DNA from: CADEEN01 sp963738425
GTDB taxonomy: Bacteria; Pseudomonadota; Gammaproteobacteria; Burkholderiales; Burkholderiaceae_C
Assembly: GCA_963738425.1 (NCBI GenBank)
Contig: CAVTWT010000001.1
Location: 57,475-121,474, forward strand
Reading direction: 5' to 3'
DNA length: 64,000 bases
Position numbers and translations under genes: made by a program. Shown one piece after another: positions 10,913 through 20,385 of the stretch (the stretch's first letter is position 1; every line of letters begins with the position of its first letter). A model generated the notes under the pieces. The model made no database searches, was not told where the DNA came from, and worked only from the letters and a program-made list of their open reading frames with translations.

Positions 10913-11563
10913 CTATTTGGTGGGTGTGCCGTCGGTCACGGCGGGCGGCACCGGCAGGGCGCCCCAGAGCTGTTTCAGGCGCTCGTCGCGGCCACATCCG
11001 TTGCGGTAGTACTTGTATCGCACCGGATTCTTCTTGTAATAGTCTTGGTGGTACTCCTCGGCGGCATAGAACGGCCCGGCCAAGGTGATCTCACTGACCA
11101 CGGGCTCCTTGAAGGGCTTGGTCTTTTCAAGCTTGGTCAACGACGCTTGCGCAGCGGCAAGCTGCTGCCCGTCCTGCACGAAGATGCCGGTGCGGTACGG
11201 CGACCCAGCATCGCAGAACTGACGGTCCTTGGTCGTCGGGTCGATCGTGCGCCAGAAGTACTCAACCAGCTGTTCGTAGCTGACGACCTTCGGGTCGTAC
11301 ACCACTTCGACAGCTTCGGTGTGTCCCGTGGTTTTGGCCGAGACCTGCTCGTAGCTCGGGTTGGCGACCTTGCCGCCGATGTAGCCCGAGGTCGTGGACT
11401 TGACGCCCGGGACCTTGTCGAAATCGGCTTCGACGCACCAGAAGCAGCCGCCGGCAAACGTCGCCTTGGCCAAACCCGCCGGGGCCGGGCCGGTGGCCGT
11501 GCTTTGTGCGGCGGCCGAGATCAGCACCAACATCGTGGCTGCAGCGATCAGCAGGCGCTTCAT
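10913..11563 (-). CDS. msrA: Peptide-methionine (S)-S-oxide reductase, exported form
   Basis: A protein of 216 residues. A signal peptide (MKRLLIAAATMLVLISAAAQ) precedes the MsrA catalytic motif GGCFWC. MsrA reduces the S-epimer of methionine sulfoxide in damaged proteins. Other family segments present are GYIGG, GHTEAVEVVYDP and EEYHQDYY. The start at 11563 overlaps the msrB stop codon as ATGA, so translation is coupled. A signal peptide on MsrA is not the usual cytosolic arrangement and points to repair of oxidised proteins in the periplasm, together with the upstream MsrB. Confidence 0.94.
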   Translation of the reverse strand: MKRLLIAAATMLVLISAAAQSTATGPAPAGLAKATFAGGCFWCVEADFDKVPGVKSTTSGYIGGKVANPSYEQVSAKTTGHTEAVEVVYDPKVVSYEQLVEYFWRTIDPTTKDRQFCDAGSPYRTGIFVQDGQQLAAAQASLTKLEKTKPFKEPVVSEITLAGPFYAAEEYHQDYYKKNPVRYKYYRNGCGRDERLKQLWGALPVPPAVTDGTPTK

Positions 11564-12051
11564 GCGGCCCCCGCCACGAACTTCAGTGCCACGCCGTTGT
11601 TGCAGTAGCGCAAGCCGCCCGGCCTTGGGCCGTCGTCGAAGACATGGCCGTGGTGGCCGCCGCAGCGCGCACAGTGGTATTCGGTGCGCGGCAACACGTG
11701 CTTGAAGTCGCGCTTGGTGCCGAACACGCCGGGCAGGGTGGTGAAGAAGCTTGGCCAGCCGGTGCCGCTGTCGTACTTCATCTGGCTCGAGAACAGGGCC
11801 AGGTCGCAGCCGGCGCAGTGGAACGTGCCTTGCCGCTTCTCGTCGTTGAGCGGGCTGGTGAACGCGCGCTCGGTGCCTTCTTCGCGCAGCACGTTGTACT
11901 GGGCCGGCGTGAGCCGCTTCTTCCACTCGGCATCGGTCAGCAGCAGCGGTTCGATCTTCGGAGTGGCGGCGCCGGGCTTGCTCGGCTGCGCCGAGGCGCT
12001 GGAGGCCAAACCGAGGCTGGAAAGCAGTCCGAGCCAGTCACGACGTGTCAT
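11560..12051 (-). CDS. msrB: Peptide-methionine (R)-S-oxide reductase, exported form
   Basis: A protein of 163 residues. It begins with a twin-arginine-like export signal (MTRRDWLGLLSSLGLASSASA). The MsrB fold follows, with two zinc-binding CxxC pairs (CAGC and CARC) and the catalytic cysteine in LRYCNNG. Most relatives read RYCVNS at this point, so the flanking residues differ but the cysteine is kept. MsrB reduces the R-epimer of methionine sulfoxide and complements MsrA, encoded directly downstream with a four-base overlap. Both proteins carry export signals. Confidence 0.92.
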   Translation of the reverse strand: MTRRDWLGLLSSLGLASSASAQPSKPGAATPKIEPLLLTDAEWKKRLTPAQYNVLREEGTERAFTSPLNDEKRQGTFHCAGCDLALFSSQMKYDSGTGWPSFFTTLPGVFGTKRDFKHVLPRTEYHCARCGGHHGHVFDDGPRPGGLRYCNNGVALKFVAGAA

Positions 12052-12292
12052 GGGGTCTTCTCCTTGCTGTGAATCGATGCGCATCTGTCGCCGTCGCCTG
12101 CCATGCCTTACAGGCGCATCCGCGGGCCGCAGTGTGACGTGGAACAGATGCGGTGGTTCCGTCGCCTGTAGGCGCAATCCTGACACGCGCGTTGACGACT
12201 CACTGACATGCGGCGCCGAACTGCACCGATCGCGGTTCGTGGGCGCAAGGCCTAGATTGATTCGTATGCGATCGGACAAGGAGTCTTGTGCC

Positions 12293-12523
12293 ATGAACGC
12301 CAGCCCATCCCAGAGCTTCGCAGCACGCGGCCGCGGCAGCTTCGAGTTGCGCTTTCGCTCGCTGTTCCAGGAAGGACGCGCCTTGGCGTTTGCCTGCGAT
12401 GCCGATGGCTGCATCGACCTCGACCGGCTGAGCGACCGCGCACGCCAGAGCTACCTGTATGCGCGCGCCCTGGTCGGCCGCGACTTTGCGCAGCCCGAGG
12501 TGACGGCGATCTACGCTGCCTGA
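12293..12523 (+). CDS. Small conserved protein, paralogue of the 46231-46449 gene
   Basis: A protein of 76 residues. It shares an unusual pattern with the product of 46231-46449: ELRFRSLFQEGRALAFACD matches ELRFSSLFDEGRGLSFPCD, and both continue with a D-x-D segment, RARxxYLYAR and a GR(D/E)F motif near the end. No signal peptide, membrane segment or known domain is visible. The shared cysteine follows an F-x-C pattern. The ATG at 12293 has AAGGAG 15 bases upstream, rather far. The gene overlaps the 3' end of the convergent DUF2726 gene by 13 bases. Function unknown. Confidence 0.72.
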   Translation: MNASPSQSFAARGRGSFELRFRSLFQEGRALAFACDADGCIDLDRLSDRARQSYLYARALVGRDFAQPEVTAIYAA

Positions 12524-13203
12524 CGGGCGACGCGCGGATCGTCCAGATCGTCGTAGAACGCGGAGGGCACCGGCTCGAGTTGGCCGTAGTCGGTAGCGTC
12601 GCCATGGGCGAGGACTTCCGCGATCTCCGGCACCGGCAGCAGGCGACGCCCGCCCGCATCGATCTTCGTCGGCGCTTCCTTGACGTTGCTCTTCGGGATG
12701 AACAGCTCGCGCGCATCGACCACGTCGGGCAGGTCGTCTTCATCCCACTCCAAGACCTGCACGCCGGCGGCGCGCAGCACTTGCACCAGGCGCTGATGGC
12801 GCTTGGCGCTGCGCTTGGACTCATCGGCAGTGCGCACTTCCACGGCGGCCACCGCGCGCGAGCTGTAGTCGCAGACCAGCAAGTCGACCGCGAGGCGGCC
12901 GGCGCGCTGCAACCACATCTGATAGGGGTTGCGTGTCGGCACGCTGATGAACCGCGACAGCGGCACCTGCGACAAGATCACGTGGCCGGGCAGAGCGCGC
13001 TTGAGCACTTCATAAGCCTGGCGCTCGCCCAGCGTCATCACCCGCACGGCCTGGGGCGGCCAGGCCTGGATGGTGTCCAGGCCTTCTTCGCGCTGCGGCA
13101 CGGCGGCGGCTGGCGTGCGCCGGCGCATCAGGATCCATGTCAACAGCGCGGCCACGATTGCCGAGACGACGGCGATCCAATGCGGTTGTTCCAGGAGGTC
13201 CAT
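12511..13203 (-). CDS. Membrane-anchored DUF2726 family protein
   Basis: A protein of 230 residues. One transmembrane helix near the N-terminus (residues 8-27, followed by MRRR) anchors it with the C-terminal domain in the cytoplasm. The domain contains LGERQAYEVLKRALPGH, SQVPLSRFI, VDLLVCDYSS and VAAVEVRTADESKR, which fit DUF2726. The D-x-x-x-C-D and VEV-x-T arrangement recalls restriction-endonuclease-like nuclease folds, so a nuclease role is possible but unproven. The start at 13203 has an AGGAGG sequence just upstream on the coding strand. Confidence 0.75.
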   Translation of the reverse strand: MDLLEQPHWIAVVSAIVAALLTWILMRRRTPAAAVPQREEGLDTIQAWPPQAVRVMTLGERQAYEVLKRALPGHVILSQVPLSRFISVPTRNPYQMWLQRAGRLAVDLLVCDYSSRAVAAVEVRTADESKRSAKRHQRLVQVLRAAGVQVLEWDEDDLPDVVDARELFIPKSNVKEAPTKIDAGGRRLLPVPEIAEVLAHGDATDYGQLEPVPSAFYDDLDDPRVARQAA

Positions 13204-13431
13204 GGGTGAAGCAGAGCGGGCGCTATGGGAAGTTGCTGCCAAGGCTAGAGCGTGGCGCCCGGGCGGGCAAGGCACCGGTGTTGCGCAGTCGAGCGAAGCG
13301 ACAAATCTTGCTCAGGCGCGCCCCGTCGGATTGGTAAGCGGTTGTTTCCCCGGGCGTCATGACCGCCTTCGGCCGCCATCGCCGGAGGGTGCTTCCAAGG
13401 GGTGGCAGGGGCCTGCGCTAAGCTTGCCCGC

Positions 13432-14352
13432 ATGGCCGCTGGAAGTTTGCTCACCCTGCTCGACGACATTGCCACGATCCTCGACGACGTGGCGGTGCTG
13501 ACAAAAATTGCCACGAAGAAGACTGCCGGCGTGCTTGGCGACGATCTGGCCCTCAATGCACAGCAGGTGGCCGGCGTGCGGGCCGAGCGCGAACTGCCGG
13601 TGGTGTGGGCGGTGGCCAAGGGGTCGATGGTCAACAAGGCGATCCTCGTGCCGGCGGCGCTGGCCATCAGCGCCTTCGTGCCCTGGCTGATCACACCGCT
13701 GTTGATCGTCGGTGGCTTGTTCCTGTGCTTCGAAGGCGTTGAAAAGCTGGCCCACAAGTTCCTGCACAGCAAGGCGGAAGACGAAGCGCACCACGCTGAG
13801 CTGACTCACGCGCTGGTCGATCCCAATGTGGACTTCGCCGCGGTCGAGCGCGACAAGATCAAGGGCGCCATCCGCACTGACTTCATTCTCTCGGCCGAGA
13901 TCATCGTCATCGCCCTGGGCACGGTCGCCGGCCAGCCGTTGGGCACGCAGGTCGGGGTGTTGGTCGGCATTGCGCTGCTGATGACCGTGGGGGTCTACGG
14001 CCTCGTCGCGGGCATCGTCAAGCTCGATGACCTGGGGTTGTATCTGAGCCAGCGCGGTGGCGCGCAGGCAGCGCTTGGTCGCGGCATCGTGCGCGTGGCG
14101 CCGTGGCTGATGAAGGCGCTGTCGATTGCCGGCACCGCGGCGATGTTCCTGGTCGGTGGCGGCATCGTCGTACACGGGGTGCCCGTGCTGCACCATGCTG
14201 TGCAATCGTTCGCCACTGCGGCGGGTGGTGCACTGCAGCCAGTGATGGAGGCACTGGGGAATGCTGGCGTCGGCATTGCGGCCGGTGCGCTGGTGCTGAT
14301 TGTCGTGACGCTGGGCAAGAAGGTGTTCAGCCGGCCCGCGGTGGCAGTGTGA
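13432..14352 (+). CDS. DUF808 family inner-membrane protein (YedI-like)
   Basis: A protein of 306 residues that follows the YedI/DUF808 family from its first residues (GSLLTLLDDIATILDDVAVL and TKKTAGVLGDDLALNAQQV). It has about six hydrophobic segments spread over residues 75-300. The family is widespread in proteobacteria and has no established function. The ATG at 13432 was chosen because the family N-terminus starts there. The stop codon overlaps the start of the next gene as GTGA, so the small HhH protein downstream is probably made from the same mRNA. Confidence 0.88.
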   Translation: MAAGSLLTLLDDIATILDDVAVLTKIATKKTAGVLGDDLALNAQQVAGVRAERELPVVWAVAKGSMVNKAILVPAALAISAFVPWLITPLLIVGGLFLCFEGVEKLAHKFLHSKAEDEAHHAELTHALVDPNVDFAAVERDKIKGAIRTDFILSAEIIVIALGTVAGQPLGTQVGVLVGIALLMTVGVYGLVAGIVKLDDLGLYLSQRGGAQAALGRGIVRVAPWLMKALSIAGTAAMFLVGGGIVVHGVPVLHHAVQSFATAAGGALQPVMEALGNAGVGIAAGALVLIVVTLGKKVFSRPAVAV

Positions 14353-14624
14353 AGACGCTGCTGCTGGCGTTGCTGCTGTTGTTCGCAGGCGGCGCGTCGG
14401 CGGTCGAGGCCAACAGCGCCAATCGCGCCCAGCTCGAACAGTTGCGCCACGTCGGCCCGCCACTGGCCGCTGCCATCCTCGCCGCGCGCGACAAGGACGG
14501 CAACTTCAAGGATTGGGCCGACCTGATGGCCCGCGTGCGCGGGATTCGCGCCGCCAAAGCCGGCAAGCTGAGCGAGGCCGGCCTCACCGTCGGCGGCGCG
14601 CCTTACGCTGCGCCGCCGAAGTAG
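14349..14624 (+). CDS. Short ComEA-like helix-hairpin-helix protein, exported
   Basis: A protein of 91 residues starting at a GTG that overlaps the DUF808 stop codon. A signal peptide (residues 1-20, ending GASA) is followed by a helix-hairpin-helix pair: VEANSANRAQLEQLRHVGPPLAAAIL and a second half with GNFKDWADLMARVRGI. The second half is almost the same as that of the 7789-8334 protein, so the two are paralogues. The first hairpin reads RHVGPPLA instead of the usual GIGP, which may weaken DNA binding. It lacks the Lys/Ala tail of the larger copy. Confidence 0.8.
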   Translation: MKTLLLALLLLFAGGASAVEANSANRAQLEQLRHVGPPLAAAILAARDKDGNFKDWADLMARVRGIRAAKAGKLSEAGLTVGGAPYAAPPK

Positions 14625-14627
14625 CGG

Positions 14628-15041
14628 CTACTTGCCGGCGATCCCCAGCAACTCGACTTCGAAGTTCAGCGTCGCGTTCGGCGGGATCGGGCCGCCGGGC
14701 GTGCCGCGCTCGCCGTAGGCGATGCCCGGCGGGCAAGTCAGTTGCGCCTTGCCGCCGACCTTCATCTTCTGCACGCCTTCGGTCCAGCACTTGATGACGC
14801 GGTTCAACGGAAACTCGGCGGGTTGGCCGCGCGAGTGCGAGCTGTCGAACTCCTTGCCGTCTTGCAGCGTGCCGCGGTAGTGAACCTTGACGACATCGGT
14901 GGCTGTGGGCGAGGGGCCAGTGCCGTCCTTGAGGGACTTGTAGACCAGGCCGCTGCCGGCAGCGGGCGCCGCTGCTTGCGCAAACGCCGTGGAAGTGGCG
15001 AGGCACGCCGCGGCAATGAAGAGCAACTTACTTGTAGCCAT
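14628..15041 (-). CDS. FKBP-type peptidyl-prolyl cis-trans isomerase, exported
   Basis: A protein of 137 residues with a signal peptide (to about residue 22, TAFAQA). One FKBP domain follows: VKVHYRGTLQDGKEFDSS, then GVQKMKVGGKAQLTCPP, GIAYGERG and IPPNATLNFEVELL. This is the compact FKBP fold that isomerises Xaa-Pro bonds, here in the periplasm. There is no dimerisation domain as in FkpA. The coding region overlaps the end of glnS by 14 bases on the same strand, so it is probably translated from the glnS transcript. Confidence 0.93.
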   Translation of the reverse strand: MATSKLLFIAAACLATSTAFAQAAAPAAGSGLVYKSLKDGTGPSPTATDVVKVHYRGTLQDGKEFDSSHSRGQPAEFPLNRVIKCWTEGVQKMKVGGKAQLTCPPGIAYGERGTPGGPIPPNATLNFEVELLGIAGK

Positions 15042-16788
15042 CCTTGAGTCCTGTGATGCGGTTGAAAACGAGATGCTGTCCGGCGCGGTGGTCCACGCGA
15101 TCGGCAACGAAGTATCCGTGGCGTTCGAACTGCAGCCGCGTTTCCGGCGCGCAAGATGCAACGCCTGGTTCGACGTAGCCGTGCACGACACGCCGGCTCG
15201 CCGGGTTCAGCACGCTGCGGAAGTCTCTGCCGTCGGCATCGGGTTGGTCTTCGGTGAACAGGCGTTCGAACAAGCGCAGCTCAATGGGCACGGCATCGTG
15301 CACGCCGACCCAGGTGATCGTGCCCTTGACCTTCACCGCGTCGGCGCCGGGCGTGCCGCTCCTGGTGTCGGGCACGACCGTGGCCAGCACCGCAGTCACC
15401 TTGCCTTCCGCATCTTTCTCGCAGCCGGTGCACTCGACGACGTAGCCGTACTTGAGGCGCACTTTGTTGCCGGGGAAGAGGCGAAAGAAGCCCTTGGGCG
15501 GCACATCGGCGAAATCGTCGCGCTCGATCCACAGCTCGGGGCCGAAGCCGAATTCGCGGTGGCCCAGCTCCGGCTTTTGCGGATGCACTGGTGCGCGGCA
15601 AGGCACGACCTCGGACCAGTTCGTCAGCTTCAGCTTCAGCGGATCGATCACGGCCATCGCTCGCGCGGCCTGGCCTTCCAGATCTTCGCGCAGCGCGCCG
15701 TCGAGCACCGACATGTCGACCCAGATGTTGGTCTTCGAGGCCCCCGTGCGCTCGGCCATCAGCCGCAGCGAGGCCGGTGTGTAGCCGCGCCGGCGCAGGC
15801 CGAAGATCGTTGGCATGCGCGGATCGTCCCAGCCCGACACGTGCTTTTCATCGACCAGCGCCTTCAGCTTGCGCTTGCTCGTCATCACGCCCTTGATGTT
15901 CAGGCGGCCGAACTCGTACTGCTTGGGCAGCGGCGTGGCGAGCAGGCCCAGTCGCGCCAGGTGTTCGAGCAGCCAGTCGTAGAACGGCCGCTGGTCTTCG
16001 AACTCGAGCGTGCAGATGCTGTGCGTGATGCGCTCCAGCGCGTCCTCGATCGGGTGCGCGAAGGTGTACATCGGATAGACGCACCACGCATCGCCGGTGG
16101 CGTGGTGCGTGGCGTGCTTGATGCGGTAGATCGCCGGGTCGCGCAGGTTGATGTTCGGCGAGGCCATGTCGATCTTGGCGCGCAGCACGGCCGCACCGTC
16201 TTCCATGCGGCCGCTTTTCATCTCGGCCCAGCGCGCGCGGTTCTCGGCCACGCTGCGCGAGCGGAACGGGCTGTTGGTGCCGGGCGTCGTGAAGTCGCCG
16301 CGCGTGGCACGCATCTGCTCGGCCGTCTGTTCATCGACATAGGCCAAGCCGTCGTCGATCAGCGCTTCGGCGGCACGCGCCATGAAATCGAAATAGCTGC
16401 TGGCGTAGAACAGGTGGGAGACACCGCCCGCGTTCCAATCGAAGCCGAGCCAATGCACAGCTTCGATGATCGCGTCGACGTACTCCTGCTCTTCCTTCTC
16501 CGGGTTGGTGTCGTCGAAGCGCAGGTGGCAGATGCCGCCGTAGTCGGCCGCCAGACCAAAGTTCAGGCAGATGCTCTTGGCATGGCCGATGTGCAGATAG
16601 CCGTTGGGCTCGGGCGGGAAGCGCGTGCGGATCTTCGCGGCATCGAGCGGCCCGGCGGCGTGATGCGCCGCGTCGCCTGGCGAACCCGCAAAGCGGCGGC
16701 CCTCGTTGACCTGCTCGGTCAGATCGCGCTCGATGATCTGACGCAGAAAGTTGGTCGGCTTCGCCGCGCTGGCGTTCGGTTCGGACAT
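15028..16788 (-). CDS. glnS: Glutaminyl-tRNA synthetase
   Basis: A class I aminoacyl-tRNA synthetase of 586 residues, close to the normal GlnRS length. It charges tRNA-Gln with glutamine in the cytoplasm. The HIGH motif is in YLHIGHAKS near residue 80, and the KMSKS equivalent is VMTSKRKL near residue 300. The FPPEPNGYLHIGH context and the C-terminal beta-barrel anticodon-binding region (from about residue 375) identify GlnRS rather than GluRS. The presence of a true GlnRS fits betaproteobacteria. It overlaps the FKBP gene by 14 bases at its 3' end. Confidence 0.97.
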   Translation of the reverse strand: MSEPNASAAKPTNFLRQIIERDLTEQVNEGRRFAGSPGDAAHHAAGPLDAAKIRTRFPPEPNGYLHIGHAKSICLNFGLAADYGGICHLRFDDTNPEKEEQEYVDAIIEAVHWLGFDWNAGGVSHLFYASSYFDFMARAAEALIDDGLAYVDEQTAEQMRATRGDFTTPGTNSPFRSRSVAENRARWAEMKSGRMEDGAAVLRAKIDMASPNINLRDPAIYRIKHATHHATGDAWCVYPMYTFAHPIEDALERITHSICTLEFEDQRPFYDWLLEHLARLGLLATPLPKQYEFGRLNIKGVMTSKRKLKALVDEKHVSGWDDPRMPTIFGLRRRGYTPASLRLMAERTGASKTNIWVDMSVLDGALREDLEGQAARAMAVIDPLKLKLTNWSEVVPCRAPVHPQKPELGHREFGFGPELWIERDDFADVPPKGFFRLFPGNKVRLKYGYVVECTGCEKDAEGKVTAVLATVVPDTRSGTPGADAVKVKGTITWVGVHDAVPIELRLFERLFTEDQPDADGRDFRSVLNPASRRVVHGYVEPGVASCAPETRLQFERHGYFVADRVDHRAGQHLVFNRITGLKDGYK

Positions 16789-16946
16789 GCGATCGATTCT
16801 ATCGACGGGCTTCTCTAGGCCTTTCGACCGATGCCGATTGACGCCACGCCCTCGGTCGGACGAGAGGCGCAGGCGAAGCGCGCAGTTCCTACATTGAAGT
16901 CATGCCGCGGCGCCATTGCCGCGGCGGTTCATCGAAGGAACTCGAC

Positions 16947-17153
16947 ATGACCACCCGCTACTCGCTTCCTGCCCGGTCCGACCATGCCGATACGGCACGA
17001 GGCGCGCGCACGCTGGCGGCACTGGCGCTGGTCATCTGCGTCCTCGGTCTGAGCCTGCTGGTCGCCTTCATGCCCGAACCTGACACCCCGCTGGCGACTT
17101 CACCCGACGCCGAGGCCGCGCAGCAGCCGCAGCCCACGCCGCTCGGCGCATGA
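16947..17153 (+). CDS. Small single-pass membrane protein
   Basis: A protein of 68 residues. One hydrophobic helix at about residues 22-42 (TLAALALVICVLGLSLLVAF) is flanked by a basic N-terminus and a Pro/Ala/Glu-rich C-terminus. By the positive-inside rule the tail would be periplasmic. The ATG at 16947 has GAAGGA 8 bases upstream. It is divergent from glnS. No family recognised. Confidence 0.5.
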   Translation: MTTRYSLPARSDHADTARGARTLAALALVICVLGLSLLVAFMPEPDTPLATSPDAEAAQQPQPTPLGA

Positions 17154-17282
17154 CGCCGTGATCCCTCGCGCTGGCGGCCACCGTGCCGGTCGGCACGTTG
17201 CGGGCCGGCTGAAGATCAAGGCGTGGCAGGGTGCAGGCGGCTTGCGGGAGCCGCCACTTGAGAGTCGAATCGGCCTTGCATC

Positions 17283-19701
17283 ATGGGCACCGGCTTGCTG
17301 AGTCTGTCGCTGCGCCGCCGCGCCGCGGTAGCGCTGCTGCTGGCCGTTGCCTGCGCGCAGGTCCTGGCACAGCAGACGGGGCTGTGCACGCCTGCGGCGC
17401 AGCGCTCGGTGTCGTTCGATCCTGCGCAGCCGGCCATGGTCATCGACAGCGCCGAGCGCATCGGCGCCGATGGCCGCGCCGAGCGTGTGAGCCTGCCGGA
17501 TGCCGCCCAGCCGGGTCCCGGCGACGCCTTCGTCGAACGCCGTTACCGCGTTCCGGTGGAGGCGGCGGCGCAGTCGCTCTACCTGTCGGGCGTGTTCGGC
17601 CATCTGCGCGTTGCGCTCAATGGCGAGAAGCTGCTCGACACCATCACCGAGCCGCTCACGCCGGAGCCGCGCTCGAGCAAGCGCCAGCGCCTGCTCTCGC
17701 TGCCGCCTTGCCTGCTGCTGCCCGCCGGCAACATGCTCGAGATCACGGTGCGCAGCGCGCGCCATGCCGGCATCTCCAAGGTCACGCTCGGTGGCTATGA
17801 CACCCTGCACGAGCTGCGCAACGACAAGACGCTGTGGATGTCGACGGCGCCGGCGGTGGCGTCGGCGATGATGGCTTTCCTCGGGCTGAGCGTGCTGCTG
17901 ATCTGGGTGCGCCGGCGAGGCGAGAGCATTTATCTGCACTTCGGCATCGCAGCGGTCGCCTGGAGCTTGCACACGGCGTGGACCGTGTCGTCCCACCCGG
18001 TGCTGCCCCAGCCCCACTATGGCGTCTGGTGGACAGCGCTCTACGCCTTCGTCGTCGCCATGCTGGCCATCTTCAGCCTGCGTTTTGCCGGGTATCAGCC
18101 GCGCCGCACCGAACGCGGCCTGCTCTGGGCTGCTGCCCTGGCGCCGCTGTGGCTCTACCTGGGCGTGGCGGTCGGCGCTGGCGACAGCTTCGGCACCGCG
18201 CTGCGCCTGGGCATGGTGCTGGTGGCGTTCGCCGGCCTCGCTGCAGTGGCGGTGAGTGCGCTGCGACGGCGCAGCATCGACAGCGCCTTGCTCGTCGTCG
18301 CCGGCATGGCGGCCGCCGGTCTGGGCGCACGCGACTGGTGGGTCTTCGCCTTCGGTGACGACAACCTGCCGGTGCAACTGGCGCCGTTTGCCGGGCTGCC
18401 CTTCGTCGTCCTCGTTACCTGGTTCCTGATCGACCGCTTCGTGCGCACCAACGAGTCGCTCGAAACCCTCAACCGCGACCTCGAGTCGCGGGTGGCCAGC
18501 CAGAGCAAGGCCCTCTCGTCCGCGCTCGATCACATGCGCAGCGCGCGCGACTGGGCGGAGAAGGCCAACCGCAGCAAGACCGGCTTTCTGGCCGCGGCCA
18601 GCCACGATCTGCGCCAGCCGATCCACGCGCTCGGGCTGTACATGGACTCGCTGCGCCATCGCCCGCTGGAAGCGCCCGCGCGCGAGATCGTCGATCGGAT
18701 GGAAGGCTCGGTGGCCGCGCTCGACTCGCTGCTGACCGCGCTGCTCGACATTTCGCGCATCGATGCCGGCGCGCTGGTGCCGCGGCCGCGCGCCTTCGAT
18801 CTCGGCGCGATGCTGCACCGGCTGGCCGACGAGTTTGCGCCCGAGGCGGCGTCGCGCGCGCTGCGCTTTTCGGCGCGCGTCGGCGGCAAGGCGCAGCGCG
18901 GTGGTGTGGTCGGATCCGCTGCTGGTCGAGCGCGTGTTGCGCAATCTGATCGCCAACGCGGTCAAGTACACGAAGAGCGGCGGCGTGCTCGTCACCTGCC
19001 GGCCTCGCGCGGCAGGCAGCACGTCGCCGAGCTGGCGCGTCGAGGTCTGGGACACCGGGCCGGGCATCGCCGTCGAAGAGCGCGAGCGCGTCTTCGAGGA
19101 GTTCTACCAGGCCGGCAACCCCGAGCGCGACCGCCGCGGCGGCATCGGCCTCGGCCTGTCGATCGTGCGCCGCCTGGCGCAACTGATGAAGCTGCCGCTG
19201 GCGCTGCACTCGCGGCTCGGCCATGGCACGCGCATTGCGCTCGACCTGCCTGCCACCGACGAGGCCATCGAGCCGCCGCAGCGCACCGATGCCGAGCTGC
19301 CGCTGCAGGGCCTGGCCGTGGCGGTGATCGAAGACGATGCCGAGGTCCGCGACGCGATGCGCACGCTGCTGCAGGGCTGGGGCTGCCGCGTCTGCGACGG
19401 CGCCGACGCAGACGAGGCGATGGCATGCGCGCGTGGGCAGGGCGATGTGCCCGCGGCAGTGGTGGCCGATCTGCGCCTGCGCGGCGGCCGCGATGGCCTG
19501 GGCGAGATCGCGCGCCTGCGTGCGGCCTACGGCGATGAGCTGCCCGCGCTGCTGGTCAGTGGCGACTCGGCGCCAGAGCGCGTACGACTGATGCAGAACA
19601 GCGGCCTGCCCTGGCTGGCCAAGCCGGTGCCGGCCGCGCGCCTGCGCAGTTGGCTGGCGCAGAGCGTGACAGCACTCGATGGCCAGGCTTCGATCGCATG
19701 A
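17283..19701 (+). CDS. Hybrid sensor histidine kinase, 7TM-DISM type (frameshifted as read)
   Basis: In order: a signal peptide; a periplasmic 7TMR-DISM extracellular-like domain (to about residue 175); about seven transmembrane helices (residues 185-390); a coiled-coil; a HisKA domain with the phospho-acceptor in AASHDLRQPIH; then, in another frame, an HATPase domain (NLIANAVKYT, WDTGPGIAVEE, GGIGLGLSIV) and a C-terminal receiver domain (Asp in VVADLRL, Lys in LAKPV). The frame changes at about 18900, where dropping one G of the GG at 18900-18901 joins the two parts as ...QRVVWSDPLLVE. One extra base, probably a sequence error, is the simplest reading. The stop codon overlaps the response-regulator start as ATGA, which fits an intact two-gene signalling operon. 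Confidence 0.85.
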
Positions 19702-20309
19702 ACGTCCTCATCGCCGATGACCATCCGCTGGTGCGTGATGCCCTGGCGCGCGCCGTGCAGCAGCTTGCCGCCGATGTGCAGGTGCGCGAGGCCGGCGACC
19801 TCGAAGGCCTGCTGCGTCTGGCCGCTCAGGGTGACGCCGACCTGGCGCTGGTCGATCTCAACATGCCTGGCATGGACGGCGTCGCTGGCCTGCGCCGCCT
19901 GCGCGAGGCCGCGCCGACGCTGCCGGTGGTCGTGGCCTCCGGGCAGGAGGATGCGGCGACGATCCGCGCCGTGCTGGCAGCGGGCGCCGTCGGCTTCATC
20001 CCCAAGAGCGAGCGCTCCGAAGTGCTGCTCGGCGCGCTGCGCCTGGTGCAGTCGGGTGGCACCTATGTGCCCTCGCGCCTGCTGACGGCGCCGCCAGCGA
20101 CACCATCGCTGGAGCTGACGCCGCGCCAGCTCGACGTGCTGCATTGCCTTCAGCGGGGCGAGCCCAACAAGTCGATCGCGCGCGAACTGGGGTTGACCGA
20201 GGGCACCGTGAAGATCCACATCGCCGCCATCCTGCGCGTGCTGCAGGTGCGCAATCGCACCGAGGCGGTCATCCGCGCTCGCGCGCTGGGCATAGCCCAA
20301 CAGGCGTAG
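19698..20309 (+). CDS. LuxR/NarL-family response regulator
   Basis: A protein of 203 residues. The N-terminal receiver domain has the acidic pair in ADDHPLVRD, the phospho-acceptor Asp in ALVDLNMPG and the conserved Lys in FIPKSER. The C-terminal LuxR-type helix-turn-helix is seen in LTPRQLDVLHCLQRG and NKSIARELGLTEGTVKIHI. It is translationally coupled to the upstream hybrid kinase by a four-base overlap and is its likely partner, directly or through the kinase's own receiver domain. Target genes cannot be read from the sequence. Confidence 0.93.
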   Translation: MNVLIADDHPLVRDALARAVQQLAADVQVREAGDLEGLLRLAAQGDADLALVDLNMPGMDGVAGLRRLREAAPTLPVVVASGQEDAATIRAVLAAGAVGFIPKSERSEVLLGALRLVQSGGTYVPSRLLTAPPATPSLELTPRQLDVLHCLQRGEPNKSIARELGLTEGTVKIHIAAILRVLQVRNRTEAVIRARALGIAQQA

Positions 20310-20385
20310 GCGGGCCCCGGCTTTCGACAGACGCGGCGGCGGCGTCGCTTGCCTAAAGTGGATTCATCCACTTCAGGAGCCTGCG

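Noticed and set aside
17100..19067. A 655-codon open frame on the minus strand over the hybrid kinase
   Set aside because: It is the antisense shadow of a clear histidine kinase and is Arg/Ala-rich without any recognisable motif.
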